64,000 nucleotides of DNA from Eubacterium aggregans. GTDB taxonomy: Bacteria; Bacillota; Clostridia; Eubacteriales; Eubacteriaceae. The position numbers and the translations under genes were made by a program. This document shows positions 7,710-16,406 of the stretch, piece by piece; within the stretch, counting starts at the first letter, position 1, and every line of letters begins with the position of its first letter. Under the pieces are notes generated by a model. That model was given only the letters and a program-made list of their open reading frames with translations, was not told the origin of the DNA and ran no database searches. The DNA lies in contig NZ_FNRK01000008.1 in the NCBI RefSeq assembly GCF_900107815.1, positions 1 through 64,000 on the forward strand, read 5' to 3'.

Positions 7710-9841
7710 GAGAAAATTTATACATCAATCGGGAACGGAGCTGGCTGGATTTTAACTATCGGGTCCTGGAAGAGGCCTATGATAAGACAAGCCCTGTCAT
7801 GGACCGCTTTAAATTCCTGGCCATCACCGCCTCCAACCTCGATGAGTTCTTTATGGTGCGGATCGCCGGGATCATGGACCAGATCGGGGTGGGCTATACT
7901 AAAAAAGGCCTGGATGGCAAAACCCCGGTGGAGCAGTTGGCTGAACTAAACGCCATCACCCATGAGATGATGAAACGGCAGTATAATTGCCTGAACAAAT
8001 CCCTGATCCCGGAGCTTAGCCAGCTGGGAATCGAGCTGACGGAGTACGGGGACCTCACCCCCGAAGAGCAGGAGTACATCGGCCAATATTTCAGCGAATT
8101 CTGCTACCCGGTGCTGACTCCCCAGGCGGTGGACAACAGCCGGCCCTTCCCGCTTCTTAAAAATAATCAGGTATATTTATGTATCCAGCTGGCGGATACC
8201 CAGTGTGATTTAAATAAGAAGAAAAAAAAGAAGGGGGAGGATGAGGAGTCATTCATGGCCTTCTTGGAAATCCCCCGGGTGCTGGAACGCATCGTCGCCC
8301 TGCCTAAAACTGAGGAGGGGGACAATCGCCGTTATATCTTTATCGAAGATATCATCAGGCCCCACGCCGGGGATTTGTTCCCCGGGTATGAGGTGCGCCA
8401 TATTGGTGAATTCCGTATTACCCGAAATGGGGACCTGGCCATTGATGAGGATGAAGCCGAGGACCTCCTCATCGAGATTGAAAAATCCATTAAACAGCGA
8501 AAATGGGGGGCCTGTATCAAGATTGAGATTGAGAAGGGCTTTAATAAAAAAGCGCTGAAGAAGCTCATGGAGGAAATGGATATTGAGGCGCCCTATGTGT
8601 ATGAGCTTAAGGGGGCCCTGGACCTGACTTGTTTTATGAAATTCCAGGGGCGTCCGGAGTTTGAGGGGCTCCGGGCCAAGGGCTGGAAGCCCATGCCATC
8701 GGCGGATTTCTACGGACAGGATGATATTTTTGAAGTCATCCGGGAGAAGGATCGGCTCCTACATCACCCCTATCAATCCTTTGACACCGTGGTGGACTTC
8801 GTCCGCCAGGCGGCCATGGACCCGGATGTGCTGGCTATCAAGCAGACCCTGTACCGGGTCAGTGGGGATTCCCCCATTATCGCAGCCCTGATCCAGGCGG
8901 CAGAAAACGGCAAGCAGGTGACAGTGCTGGTAGAGCTAAAGGCCCGATTTGATGAAGCCAATAATATCGTCTGGGCGAAAAAACTGGAACGAGCCGGCTG
9001 CCATGTCATCTACGGTCTGGTGGGTCTTAAAATCCATTGCAAAATGATCCTGGTGGTGCGCAAGGAAAGTGAGGGCATCCGCCGCTACGTTCATTTGGGC
9101 ACTGGCAATTACAATGATGTCACCGCGGGGCTGTACACGGATATGGGGATGCTTACCGCCAAGGAAAGCTATGCTTCGGATGTGTCTACCCTCTTTAACC
9201 TGCTCTCAGGCTACAGCCATTACACCCTATGGAATAAACTCGAGGTGGCACCCACCACCATGCGGGATGCCTTTACTCGGATGATTTCCCGGGAAATGGA
9301 CAATGTGCGTATGGGGGGGAAGGGTCTAATCATCGCCAAGATGAATGCCCTCATCGACGATGATATTGTGGAACGGCTCTACGCAGCCTCCCAGGTCGGG
9401 GTGGAAATCCACCTGATTATCCGGGGGATGTGTTCCCTGATTCCTGGGATTCCAGAGATCAGCGAAAACATTACGGTCCACAGCATTGTGGGTACCTTCT
9501 TAGAGCACAGCCGGATTTATTATTTCTACAATCAGGGGGAGGAGGAAATCTACCTCTCCAGTGCGGATTGGATGCAGCGGAACTTAAATCGCCGCATCGA
9601 AACCCTCTTTCCCGTAGAAGATGAGGATTTAAAGAAAGAGCTCTTTCACATTCTGGAGAAAACCTGGCAGGATTCCATCAAGACCCGGATTATGACAAAG
9701 TCCGGGGAATATGTTAGAATGGACAAAAGGGGTAAGGTACTCCTTGAATGTCAGGATTATTTTTGCCGCGAAGCCGAAGAACGCTTTGAAACTGCGAGAA
9801 AAGCAATCCAGGGAACCGTGAGGGAGAATCATGAAGAATAA
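7706..9841 (+). CDS. ppk1: polyphosphate kinase 1
   Basis: A 711-aa PPK1, which reversibly transfers the ATP gamma-phosphate to a growing polyphosphate chain. The four classical domains are recognisable: the N domain starts YINRERSWLDFNYRVLEEAY, a head domain has ITRNGDLAIDEDEAEDLL near residue 240, and C1/C2 are phospholipase-D-like. The autophosphorylated histidine is in GLKIHCKMILVVR (about residue 443), followed by YVHLGTGNYN, and the second half of the active site is in EHSRIYYF with LSSADWMQRNL. A short lysine-rich insert (near residues 172-180) is unusual. It overlaps genes on both sides, so synthesis and breakdown of polyphosphate are co-transcribed. Confidence 0.96.
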   Translation: MRENLYINRERSWLDFNYRVLEEAYDKTSPVMDRFKFLAITASNLDEFFMVRIAGIMDQIGVGYTKKGLDGKTPVEQLAELNAITHEMMKRQYNCLNKSLIPELSQLGIELTEYGDLTPEEQEYIGQYFSEFCYPVLTPQAVDNSRPFPLLKNNQVYLCIQLADTQCDLNKKKKKKGEDEESFMAFLEIPRVLERIVALPKTEEGDNRRYIFIEDIIRPHAGDLFPGYEVRHIGEFRITRNGDLAIDEDEAEDLLIEIEKSIKQRKWGACIKIEIEKGFNKKALKKLMEEMDIEAPYVYELKGALDLTCFMKFQGRPEFEGLRAKGWKPMPSADFYGQDDIFEVIREKDRLLHHPYQSFDTVVDFVRQAAMDPDVLAIKQTLYRVSGDSPIIAALIQAAENGKQVTVLVELKARFDEANNIVWAKKLERAGCHVIYGLVGLKIHCKMILVVRKESEGIRRYVHLGTGNYNDVTAGLYTDMGMLTAKESYASDVSTLFNLLSGYSHYTLWNKLEVAPTTMRDAFTRMISREMDNVRMGGKGLIIAKMNALIDDDIVERLYAASQVGVEIHLIIRGMCSLIPGIPEISENITVHSIVGTFLEHSRIYYFYNQGEEEIYLSSADWMQRNLNRRIETLFPVEDEDLKKELFHILEKTWQDSIKTRIMTKSGEYVRMDKRGKVLLECQDYFCREAEERFETARKAIQGTVRENHEE

Positions 9842-11357
9842 TATTGGCGTCATTGACATTGGCTCCAACAGCGTCCATTTGGTGGTGGCCAAATGCTACG
9901 ACGACTATGGCAATTATACCATTATTGACGATGCCAAGGTCAATGTGCGGCTGTGTGAAGGATTGAGTGAAACCGGACGCTTAAGTGAGGAGCGTATGGC
10001 CCTGGGGGAGGAAACCCTGGCCATGTTCGCCCGGATGTGCGATGCCTACGGCCTCATCGAGGTGGTGGCGGTGGCCACTGCCGCCGTGCGGAAGGCAGAG
10101 AACGGAGGGGAATTTGTCGAACGGATCAGGGAAAAGGTGGGCATCGATATCCAGGTGATCCCCGGAGAAATGGAAGCCCAGATGGATTACCTGGGGACCA
10201 TTAACAGCATCGATATCCAGGATGCCCTGCTTATGGACATTGGCGGCGGCAGTGTGGAATTCGTCCTCATTAAGGATCGGCAGAAGGTGGATGCCATCAG
10301 CCTGCCCTTTGGCTCCATCGACCTGGCGGAAAAATTCGATCTGGCCGATGTGGCCACCCCGGAAAAGCTGGATCGCCTGTCGGCCTTCCTGGATGGGGCC
10401 CTGTGCCAGTACGATTTATTCAAAAAGGCCAAGGGCCTGCCGGTTCTGGGGGTGGGCGGCACTATCCGGAATATGGGCCGTATCCACCGCCGGGCCCTGG
10501 ATTACCCCCTGGAAATCGCCCATAATTACCAGATGGATTTGGATGCAGTGGAGAGCGTCTGCAAGACCGCGGCGGAGCTTGATCTGGAGGGCCGCCGGGA
10601 ACTCAAGGGCCTGTCCAAGGGACGCAGTGATATTTTCATTGGGGCCAGCCATGCTGTCATGATGGTCATGGAGCGCATTGGCTCAAAGTCCCTCATCATC
10701 TCCGATGCCGGGGTCCGGGATGGCCTGATCTACACCTACTTCGGCCGCACCGAGGGGGATCTCATTGATAATATCTTTGAATCCTCCCTGGGCTATGCCG
10801 TGGATCGTTTTACGGTGAATATTCCCCACGCCCGGCATATCTATAAGCTGTCCGATCAGCTCTATACCCAGCTTGAGCCCATCCATGGGGTGAATGGCAG
10901 CCTGGATCGTATTCGGAAGACCAGCGCCATGCTCCACGATGCGGGTATCATGATCCAGTACAATAACCACCATGAGCACAGCTTTTATCTGATCCTGAGT
11001 GCGGGGATCAACGGCCTGACCCAGAAGGAACTGCTCATGAGCGCCTTTGTGGCTCTGAATCACCGGACCCAGAAAAAAATAAAAATTGATGCCATTTATA
11101 CCTCCATGCTGGATAAAAAGGACTTGGAAATCATCGATTTGCTCAGCCTGTTCCTGCAAATTGCCGAGTATCTGGACCGCAGCATGGACGGCATTGTCAC
11201 GGATTTATCCTGTGACATCCAGGAGGATGCCGTCGTTCTCCATGTCACCAGTAAGGAAGCCTCCGTCTTTACGGATATGATTATCAGTGAGTGCGGCAAG
11301 AAATTCAAGCGGGTGATGGGCAAGGAGCTTGTGATTGAGAATGAGATTGTAAAATAA
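9831..11357 (+). CDS. ppx: exopolyphosphatase / pppGpp phosphatase (Ppx/GppA)
   Basis: A 508-aa enzyme that removes terminal phosphates from polyphosphate and, in some members, converts pppGpp to ppGpp. All phosphate-binding motifs are intact: GVIDIGSNSVHLVV at the N-terminus, VATAAVRKAENG near residue 83, the acidic IPGEMEAQMDYLG near residue 109, LLMDIGGGSVEFVLI near residue 134, and GVGGTIRNMG near residue 206. An HD-like helical domain fills the C-terminal part. It overlaps the end of ppk1 by 11 bp and closes the operon before a strong terminator. It contrasts with the degenerate paralogue that opens the same operon. Confidence 0.93.
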   Translation: MKNNIGVIDIGSNSVHLVVAKCYDDYGNYTIIDDAKVNVRLCEGLSETGRLSEERMALGEETLAMFARMCDAYGLIEVVAVATAAVRKAENGGEFVERIREKVGIDIQVIPGEMEAQMDYLGTINSIDIQDALLMDIGGGSVEFVLIKDRQKVDAISLPFGSIDLAEKFDLADVATPEKLDRLSAFLDGALCQYDLFKKAKGLPVLGVGGTIRNMGRIHRRALDYPLEIAHNYQMDLDAVESVCKTAAELDLEGRRELKGLSKGRSDIFIGASHAVMMVMERIGSKSLIISDAGVRDGLIYTYFGRTEGDLIDNIFESSLGYAVDRFTVNIPHARHIYKLSDQLYTQLEPIHGVNGSLDRIRKTSAMLHDAGIMIQYNNHHEHSFYLILSAGINGLTQKELLMSAFVALNHRTQKKIKIDAIYTSMLDKKDLEIIDLLSLFLQIAEYLDRSMDGIVTDLSCDIQEDAVVLHVTSKEASVFTDMIISECGKKFKRVMGKELVIENEIVK

Positions 11358-11382
11358 AGCGGTTATATAGGGATAAAAAAGT

Positions 11383-11419
11383 AAAATCCACTGTGCATGA
11401 TCTGCACAGTGGATTTTTT
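11383..11419. terminator. terminator between ppx and the MarR gene
   Basis: AAAATCCACTGTGC (11383-11396), a 7-nt loop and GCACAGTGGATTTTTT. A-rich on one side and T-rich on the other, so it can serve both convergent operons. Confidence 0.92.
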
Positions 11420-11870
11420 ATACCTCTGTATGCGGCGTCGGCAGCTCGCTCATCAGCTCTTCGTCGATGATGCGCAGCACCCCTTCAAATTGCTTGAGCT
11501 CTTCCGGGGAGAAACGGTCCCGGACCCGTGCCATGACTTCGCTGACATAGCGGTTGGTAATGTTGTAGTAGTCAATATACTTCTTGGTCACCTGGAGATG
11601 GTACTCCCGCTTGTCCTGCTCCGAACGCACCTTTTTGAGATAGCCCTTACCTACCAGCTGGTTGACTTTATAGGTGGCGTTGGGGGAGGAAATCTCTAAA
11701 AAAGTGGCGAATTCGTTGACGGTGGGCCGTCCCAAGGCCATGATGGTCTCCATACAAAAGGTCTCCACCGTGGTCAAGCTGGCCTCTCGCTCCTGGAACC
11801 GGGACATGACTTCCTTATAAAAATGCAGTTTAAATTTTGTGTACAATTCTTTAAATACCGTTTCCAGCAT
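11418..11870 (-). CDS. MarR-family regulator, FabT-like
   Basis: A 150-aa winged-helix protein. The recognition region is PTVNEFATFLEISSPNATYKV (about residues 51-71 counted together), followed by a wing GYLKKVRSEQDKREYHL, and long dimerisation helices at both ends. MarR proteins of the FabT type sense acyl-ACP and repress fatty acid synthesis genes. This gene is the last of the minus-strand fab/acc cluster, 90 bp after fabZ, which makes it the natural candidate for control of that cluster; the three 14-bp repeats at 22285-22326 are the likely sites. ATG 11870 is chosen because GGGGAG lies just before it. The ligand is not visible from the sequence. Confidence 0.82.
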   Translation of the reverse strand: MLETVFKELYTKFKLHFYKEVMSRFQEREASLTTVETFCMETIMALGRPTVNEFATFLEISSPNATYKVNQLVGKGYLKKVRSEQDKREYHLQVTKKYIDYYNITNRYVSEVMARVRDRFSPEELKQFEGVLRIIDEELMSELPTPHTEV

Positions 11871-11960
11871 GTGTTCTCCCCTTGCAATCATTTTCTGTTT
11901 TTATTATAGCAGGTGGACAGGACCACGTAAAGGGGATTTCACCCAGGACGTAAGGTAATG

Positions 11961-12392
11961 CTAAGCCTGAATGGCGAATATCAGTTCTGCCTTAGCCGCG
12001 GTTTTGCCATTGACCCGGGCAATGGCGCTGCCAATACCCATGGGACCCCGGAGGGTGGTCAGTTCGGTTTCCATTTCCAGGACATCCCCAGGGCGGACCT
12101 GAGCCTTGAACCGGGCGTTCTTCACCCCACCAAAGAGGGCAATTTTACCTGCGTATTCCGGCATGGATAGGAGGGCAACGGCCCCCACCTGGGCGAGGGC
12201 TTCCAAAATAAGAACCCCAGGCATGACGTGCTGCTCGGGAAAATGCCCCATGAAAAACATTTCTCCGGCGGAGACGCACTTAATGCCCTTGGCCCATTTA
12301 CCCGCCTCGTAATCGGTAATCCGATCCACCAGGAGGAAGGGGTACCGGTGGGGGATGATTTGTTGGATTTCGTTGGAATTCAGCTCTGGCAT
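11961..12392 (-). CDS. fabZ: 3-hydroxyacyl-ACP dehydratase FabZ
   Basis: A 143-aa hot-dog-fold dehydratase that turns 3-hydroxyacyl-ACP into trans-2-enoyl-ACP. The catalytic histidine is in FMGHFPEQHVMPGVL (about residue 48) and the catalytic glutamate is in LILEALAQVGA. IPHRYPFLLVDRI near the N-terminus is typical. ATG 12392 is 1 base after the fabF stop, so the pair is translationally coupled. No FabA or FabM is visible in the window, so how unsaturated acids are made is unclear. Confidence 0.96.
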   Translation of the reverse strand: MPELNSNEIQQIIPHRYPFLLVDRITDYEAGKWAKGIKCVSAGEMFFMGHFPEQHVMPGVLILEALAQVGAVALLSMPEYAGKIALFGGVKNARFKAQVRPGDVLEMETELTTLRGPMGIGSAIARVNGKTAAKAELIFAIQA

Positions 12393-12393
12393 C

Positions 12394-13635
12394 CTAAGCC
12401 TCCCAGCGTTTGAAAAGCACCACGGCGTTATGACCGCCAAAGCCCAGGTTGTTGCTCAGGGCATAGGTGAACGCTGCGGTCCGGCCTACATTGGGGACGA
12501 TGTCTAAATCACAGGCAGGGTCGGGATTTTTGTAGCCGATGGTGGGGGGGACGAATTGATCTCTTAAGGCAAGGGTGGTGAAGATGGCTTCCACCCCACC
12601 GGTGGCCCCCAGGAGATGGCCGGTCATGCTTTTGGTGCTGCTCATGCACAGCTTCTCAGCATGGGCCCCAAAAACGGCCTTGACCGCGGCGGTTTCCCCG
12701 GCATCGTTCAAGGGGGTGCTGGTGCCGTGGGCGTTGATATAGCCAACGGCTTCCGGGGGGATGTCTGCATCCGCCAGGGCCATGGCCATGGCCCCAGCCG
12801 CTCCGGCACCGGTGGGGTCTGGGGCGGTGATGTGGTGGGCATCACAGGTGGCGCCGTAGCCCACCACTTCGCCGTAGATTTTAGCACCCCGGTTTTGGGC
12901 GTGGCCCAGTTCTTCCAGAATAAGGATGCCAGAGCCCTCGCCCATGACGAAGCCGCTGCGGTCGGCATCGAAGGGGATCGAAGCACGGCTGGCATCGGAC
13001 TCGGTAGTAAGGGCCTTCATACTGGTGAAGCCCCCCATGCCCAGGGGCGTGATGCTGGATTCCGCACCGCCGGTAAGGACCACCTCGGCGTAGCCGTCCC
13101 GGATGTGGCGGAAGGCATCGCCGATGGCATTGTTACTAGAGGCACAGGCCGTGACGATACAGGAGCACATCCCCTTAAAGCCGTGGGCGATGGCGATTTG
13201 CCCCGGGGCGATATTGGCAATGGCCATGGGAATAAAGAAGGGGGAGACCCGGTCAAAGCCCTTTTCCTGGCCACGGTCCTCCTGGAGCTCCGTGGTGCGC
13301 AGACCACCGATGCCGCTGCCGATGATGACGGCGCAGCGGGTGGCATCCTCAGAGGCCATATTCAGGCCACTGTCCGCCATGGCACCCTGGGCGGCAATAA
13401 CCGCCAGCTGGGTACAGCGGTCCATACGTTTGATTTCTTTTTTGGGAATGAAGGCTTCCATATCCAGATCCTTCACCTCCCCGGCGATTTTGACCTTGTG
13501 GTTTACGGGGTCAAAGAGGGTGATGGGGCCGATGCCGCAAACCCCAGCCCTGGCGGCGGACCAGCTGTCCGCCGCTGTGTTGCCCAGGGGAGTAACGGCA
13601 CCCAGGCCAGTGATAACAACTCTTCGTTTCGTCAT
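12394..13635 (-). CDS. fabF: 3-oxoacyl-ACP synthase II FabF
   Basis: A 413-aa thiolase-fold condensing enzyme that extends acyl-ACP with malonyl-ACP. The Cys-His-His triad is present: VTACASSNNAIGDA (Cys near residue 164), NAHGTSTPLNDAGE (His near 304) and SMTGHLLGATGGVE (His near 340). It starts TKRRVVITGLGAVTPLG and ends NNLGFGGHNAVVLFKRW, as expected. ATG 13635 follows AGGAAAGG. It lies between fabG (21 bp upstream) and fabZ (1 bp downstream) in the operon. Confidence 0.97.
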   Translation of the reverse strand: MTKRRVVITGLGAVTPLGNTAADSWSAARAGVCGIGPITLFDPVNHKVKIAGEVKDLDMEAFIPKKEIKRMDRCTQLAVIAAQGAMADSGLNMASEDATRCAVIIGSGIGGLRTTELQEDRGQEKGFDRVSPFFIPMAIANIAPGQIAIAHGFKGMCSCIVTACASSNNAIGDAFRHIRDGYAEVVLTGGAESSITPLGMGGFTSMKALTTESDASRASIPFDADRSGFVMGEGSGILILEELGHAQNRGAKIYGEVVGYGATCDAHHITAPDPTGAGAAGAMAMALADADIPPEAVGYINAHGTSTPLNDAGETAAVKAVFGAHAEKLCMSSTKSMTGHLLGATGGVEAIFTTLALRDQFVPPTIGYKNPDPACDLDIVPNVGRTAAFTYALSNNLGFGGHNAVVLFKRWEA

Positions 13636-13656
13636 AGTGATTCCTTTCCTGCGAAA

Positions 13657-14400
13657 TTAGACGGCCATGCCACCATCGACACAGAGCACCTGGCCGGTGA
13701 TGTAGCCTGATGCCTCATCGGCAAAGAAGGCCACGGCGGCGGCTACATCCTCGGGTTTACCCGGGCGGGCCATGGGGATGGTGGTGGTCATATCGGCCCT
13801 TTGGGCATCGGTAAGGGTGGCGGTCATATCCGTTTCAATAAATCCCGGGGCGATGGCGTTGGCGGTAATTCCTCGGCTGGCCAGTTCCTTGGCCATGGTT
13901 TTGGTCATCCCGATGACCCCGGCCTTGCTGGCCACGTAGTTCATCTGTCCGGGGTTTCCCCGCAGCGCCACCACGGAGCTCATATTGATAATGCGGCCGT
14001 AGCGCTGCTTCATCATCATCCGGGAGACAGCCTTCATGCAGAGGAAGGTCCCCTTGAGGTTGGTATCCACCACGGCGTCAAAGTCCGCTTCGCTCATGCG
14101 CATTAAGAGGTTGTCCCGGGTGATGCCGGCGTTGTTCACCAGCACATCGATGCGGCCAAAGCGGTCGGTGGCTGCCTGCATCAGAGCGGCCACCTCATCG
14201 GCCACGGCAACATTGGCTTTAAAGGCCATGGCTTCGGCTCCCAGGGCTTCACACTGGGCCACTGTTTCTGCGGCGGCTTCGGCGTTGCCGGAATAGTTAA
14301 CCACAATGGAAAGGCCCTTTTTGGCCAAAGCCAGGCAGACGGCCTGGCCGATGCCCCGGCTGCCGCCGGTGACCACGGCCACGCGTTTGATTTCATTCAT
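13657..14400 (-). CDS. fabG: 3-oxoacyl-ACP reductase FabG
   Basis: A 247-aa short-chain dehydrogenase that reduces 3-oxoacyl-ACP with NADPH. The nucleotide loop is VVTGGSRGIGQAVC at residues 9-22, NAGITRDNLLMRM is near residue 90, and the catalytic Ser-Tyr-Lys set lies in NMSSVVALRGNPGQMNYVAS followed by K. The C-terminal ITGQVLCVDGGMAV is the family ending. It sits between fabD and fabF with only short gaps. Confidence 0.96.
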   Translation of the reverse strand: MNEIKRVAVVTGGSRGIGQAVCLALAKKGLSIVVNYSGNAEAAAETVAQCEALGAEAMAFKANVAVADEVAALMQAATDRFGRIDVLVNNAGITRDNLLMRMSEADFDAVVDTNLKGTFLCMKAVSRMMMKQRYGRIINMSSVVALRGNPGQMNYVASKAGVIGMTKTMAKELASRGITANAIAPGFIETDMTATLTDAQRADMTTTIPMARPGKPEDVAAAVAFFADEASGYITGQVLCVDGGMAV

Positions 14401-14409
14401 AGTGTTCTC

Positions 14410-15342
14410 CTATTTTCGGTTTCCAAATTCCTGGATGAACGCGTCGATTTCAACAGCGGTTTCCAGTGGGATGGTGCGGATGCTCTTATCGGTTTTGCGG
14501 ACAAAGCCAGAAAGGGCTTTCCCCGGCCCGATTTCGACGATGGTATCCACCCCCTTGCGGATGAGGGCCCGGATGGTATCCTCCATATAGACACTGCTTT
14601 GGACCTGGCGGACCAGGAGGTCCGGGATAGAATCCCCGGGCCCTTTTTCGTTCCCCAGGCAGTTGAACAGCACGGGGATTGTCATGGGGCCGAAGGTGGT
14701 GCTGGTAAAGCGCTCCGCCAGGGCATCCCCGGCGGAAGCCATGAGGCTGGTGTGGAAGGGGCCGCTGACCTTTAGGGGAAGGCAGCGTCTGGCACCGGCG
14801 GCCTTGGCCAGGGCACAGGCCGCATCCACACCGGCGGCTTCACCGGAGATGACCAGCTGTCCCGGGCAATTGTAATTGGCGATTTCCACTAAACCCTGGG
14901 CAGAAGCTTCCACACAAATAGGCTCAAGAACATCCCGGCCCAGGTTCAGGATAGCGGCCATACCCACCTGTAAACCCTGGGCGGCGGTGGCCATGGCCTG
15001 GCCCCGGAAGGCCACCAGCTTAAGGGCATCGGCAGCCCCCAGGACCCCGGCGGCATAGAGGGCGGAGTATTCACCCAGGGAAAGCCCCGCCAGGTAATCC
15101 GGCCGGACGCCGGCGGCGTAGAGTACATCGGTCACGCCCATGGCAAAGGCCACCATACAGGGCTGGGTGTATTCCGTGGCGTTTAACTGATTCTCCGGAC
15201 CGTCAAAGCAGAGGGATTTCAAATCGAAATCCAGGGGGGCATTGTCGTAGACCTGGGCGAAGAGGGGAGTGGTTTCGTATAAATCCTTTCCCATTCCCAG
15301 GTGCTGGCTGCCCTGGCCAGCGTATAAAAAAGCCATGGTCAT
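14410..15342 (-). CDS. fabD: malonyl-CoA:ACP transacylase FabD
   Basis: A 310-aa acyltransferase that loads malonate onto acyl carrier protein. The protein begins TMAFLYAGQGSQHLGMGKDL, with the nucleophile elbow GLSLGEYSALYAAG (Ser near residue 90) and the catalytic histidine in KVSGPFHTSLM (near 197). ATG 15342 is chosen because GGAGG lies eight bases upstream, and it then overlaps the preceding FabK-like gene by 4 bp (ATGA). Confidence 0.95.
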   Translation of the reverse strand: MTMAFLYAGQGSQHLGMGKDLYETTPLFAQVYDNAPLDFDLKSLCFDGPENQLNATEYTQPCMVAFAMGVTDVLYAAGVRPDYLAGLSLGEYSALYAAGVLGAADALKLVAFRGQAMATAAQGLQVGMAAILNLGRDVLEPICVEASAQGLVEIANYNCPGQLVISGEAAGVDAACALAKAAGARRCLPLKVSGPFHTSLMASAGDALAERFTSTTFGPMTIPVLFNCLGNEKGPGDSIPDLLVRQVQSSVYMEDTIRALIRKGVDTIVEIGPGKALSGFVRKTDKSIRTIPLETAVEIDAFIQEFGNRK

Positions 15343-16406
15343 TGGCACAACCTCCAATCGGTCATCAGCTCGTCGATCAATTGGGCGACGGGCACAATTT
15401 CAGAAATGCGGTGGGCATTGCTGCCGCAGAAAAAGAGTCCCTCGGAGACATTCCCCCGGGCCGCAGCAATCAGAGCGGCGGAGATGCAATAGGGGGTCTC
15501 TGCCGGGTTACAGGGGGTCAGACAATTGGTGCAGAACCTGGGGCGGAAGCGCTTGCCCTGGGCCAGCCCCTGGATTAAGGGGGTGTTTAGGGCCCGGCCC
15601 GGCATCCCCACCGGGCTTTTGATCAGGACGATATCCTCGGCCTTGGCGGAAACCATCATTTCCTTAAAAATCAGGCTGGCATCACATTCATCCGTGGCGA
15701 TGAACCGGGTCCCGATTTGGGCACCGGCGGCTCCCAATTTGGTGTAGTGGGCAATATCTTCACCGTCGTACACCCCTCCGGCCACAAAGACCGGAATGGC
15801 CCGGCCGTATTGCTGCTCAAAGGGAAGGAGTGCGTCCTGAACCTCCTTTAGGAGGTCGTCCAGCCGGGGCAAGGGGTCTGTTTCCAGAACCTTTGGGGTA
15901 AATCCCAGATGGCCCCCAGCCATGGGGCCCTCCAGGATCACAAAGTCCGGAATCACCCCGTGGTGGCGGTCCCAGAGCCGGCAGATGACCTTGGCGGCCC
16001 GTCCACCGGAGACGATGGGGGCCAGAGCTACATCCGCATCTCGGGCCAGGGCTGGCAGGGAGCTGGGGAGTCCGGCACCAGAGATAATGGCATCCACCCC
16101 CGCGGTAATGGCTGTGGGAATGACTTCATCGTACTGGGTGGTGGCCACCATGGCATTGATGGCCACCAGGCCCCGGCCACCGCTAATGGCCTTGGCCCGG
16201 CGGATTTCCCGGGTCAGGCTCCTCAGATTGGCCTCCTGGGGATGCTTGGCGAAGTCCACCTCGGCAAAGCCGGTCACTGCGGTGCTGATACAGCCCATGG
16301 CACCACAGGCGGCCACAGCACCAGCCAGCCCCCCTAGTGAGATGCCAATACCCATGCCCCCCTGGATGAGGGGCAGCTCTAAATTTTTATTTCGTAGCTT
16401 TGTCAT
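15339..16406 (-). CDS. FabK-like flavoprotein (nitronate monooxygenase family) with a Cys cluster
   Basis: A 355-aa FMN TIM-barrel protein of the nitronate monooxygenase/FabK superfamily. It starts MTKLRNKNLELPLIQGGMGI and carries the superfamily signatures ISGAGLPSSLPAL (near 110) and GPMAGGHLGF (near 158), which differ from FabK proper. Near residues 290-310 it has a cysteine-rich segment, FCTNCLTPCNPAETPYCIS, absent from FabK and suggestive of a metal or Fe-S site. It overlaps fabK by 4 bp and fabD by 4 bp, so it is deeply embedded in the fatty acid operon. Its reaction is unknown to me; a reductase step in lipid synthesis is an inference from position. Confidence 0.8.
   Translation of the reverse strand: MTKLRNKNLELPLIQGGMGIGISLGGLAGAVAACGAMGCISTAVTGFAEVDFAKHPQEANLRSLTREIRRAKAISGGRGLVAINAMVATTQYDEVIPTAITAGVDAIISGAGLPSSLPALARDADVALAPIVSGGRAAKVICRLWDRHHGVIPDFVILEGPMAGGHLGFTPKVLETDPLPRLDDLLKEVQDALLPFEQQYGRAIPVFVAGGVYDGEDIAHYTKLGAAGAQIGTRFIATDECDASLIFKEMMVSAKAEDIVLIKSPVGMPGRALNTPLIQGLAQGKRFRPRFCTNCLTPCNPAETPYCISAALIAAARGNVSEGLFFCGSNAHRISEIVPVAQLIDELMTDWRLCQ

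Noticed and set aside
11397-11699. A 100-codon plus-strand frame antisense to the MarR gene
   Set aside because: It begins inside the terminator hairpin and opposes a well-supported winged-helix gene.
12616-13710. A 364-codon plus-strand frame antisense to fabF/fabG
   Set aside because: It mirrors a real gene with intact active-site motifs on the other strand; its composition (Gly/His/Asp rich) is typical of antisense frames in GC-rich coding DNA.
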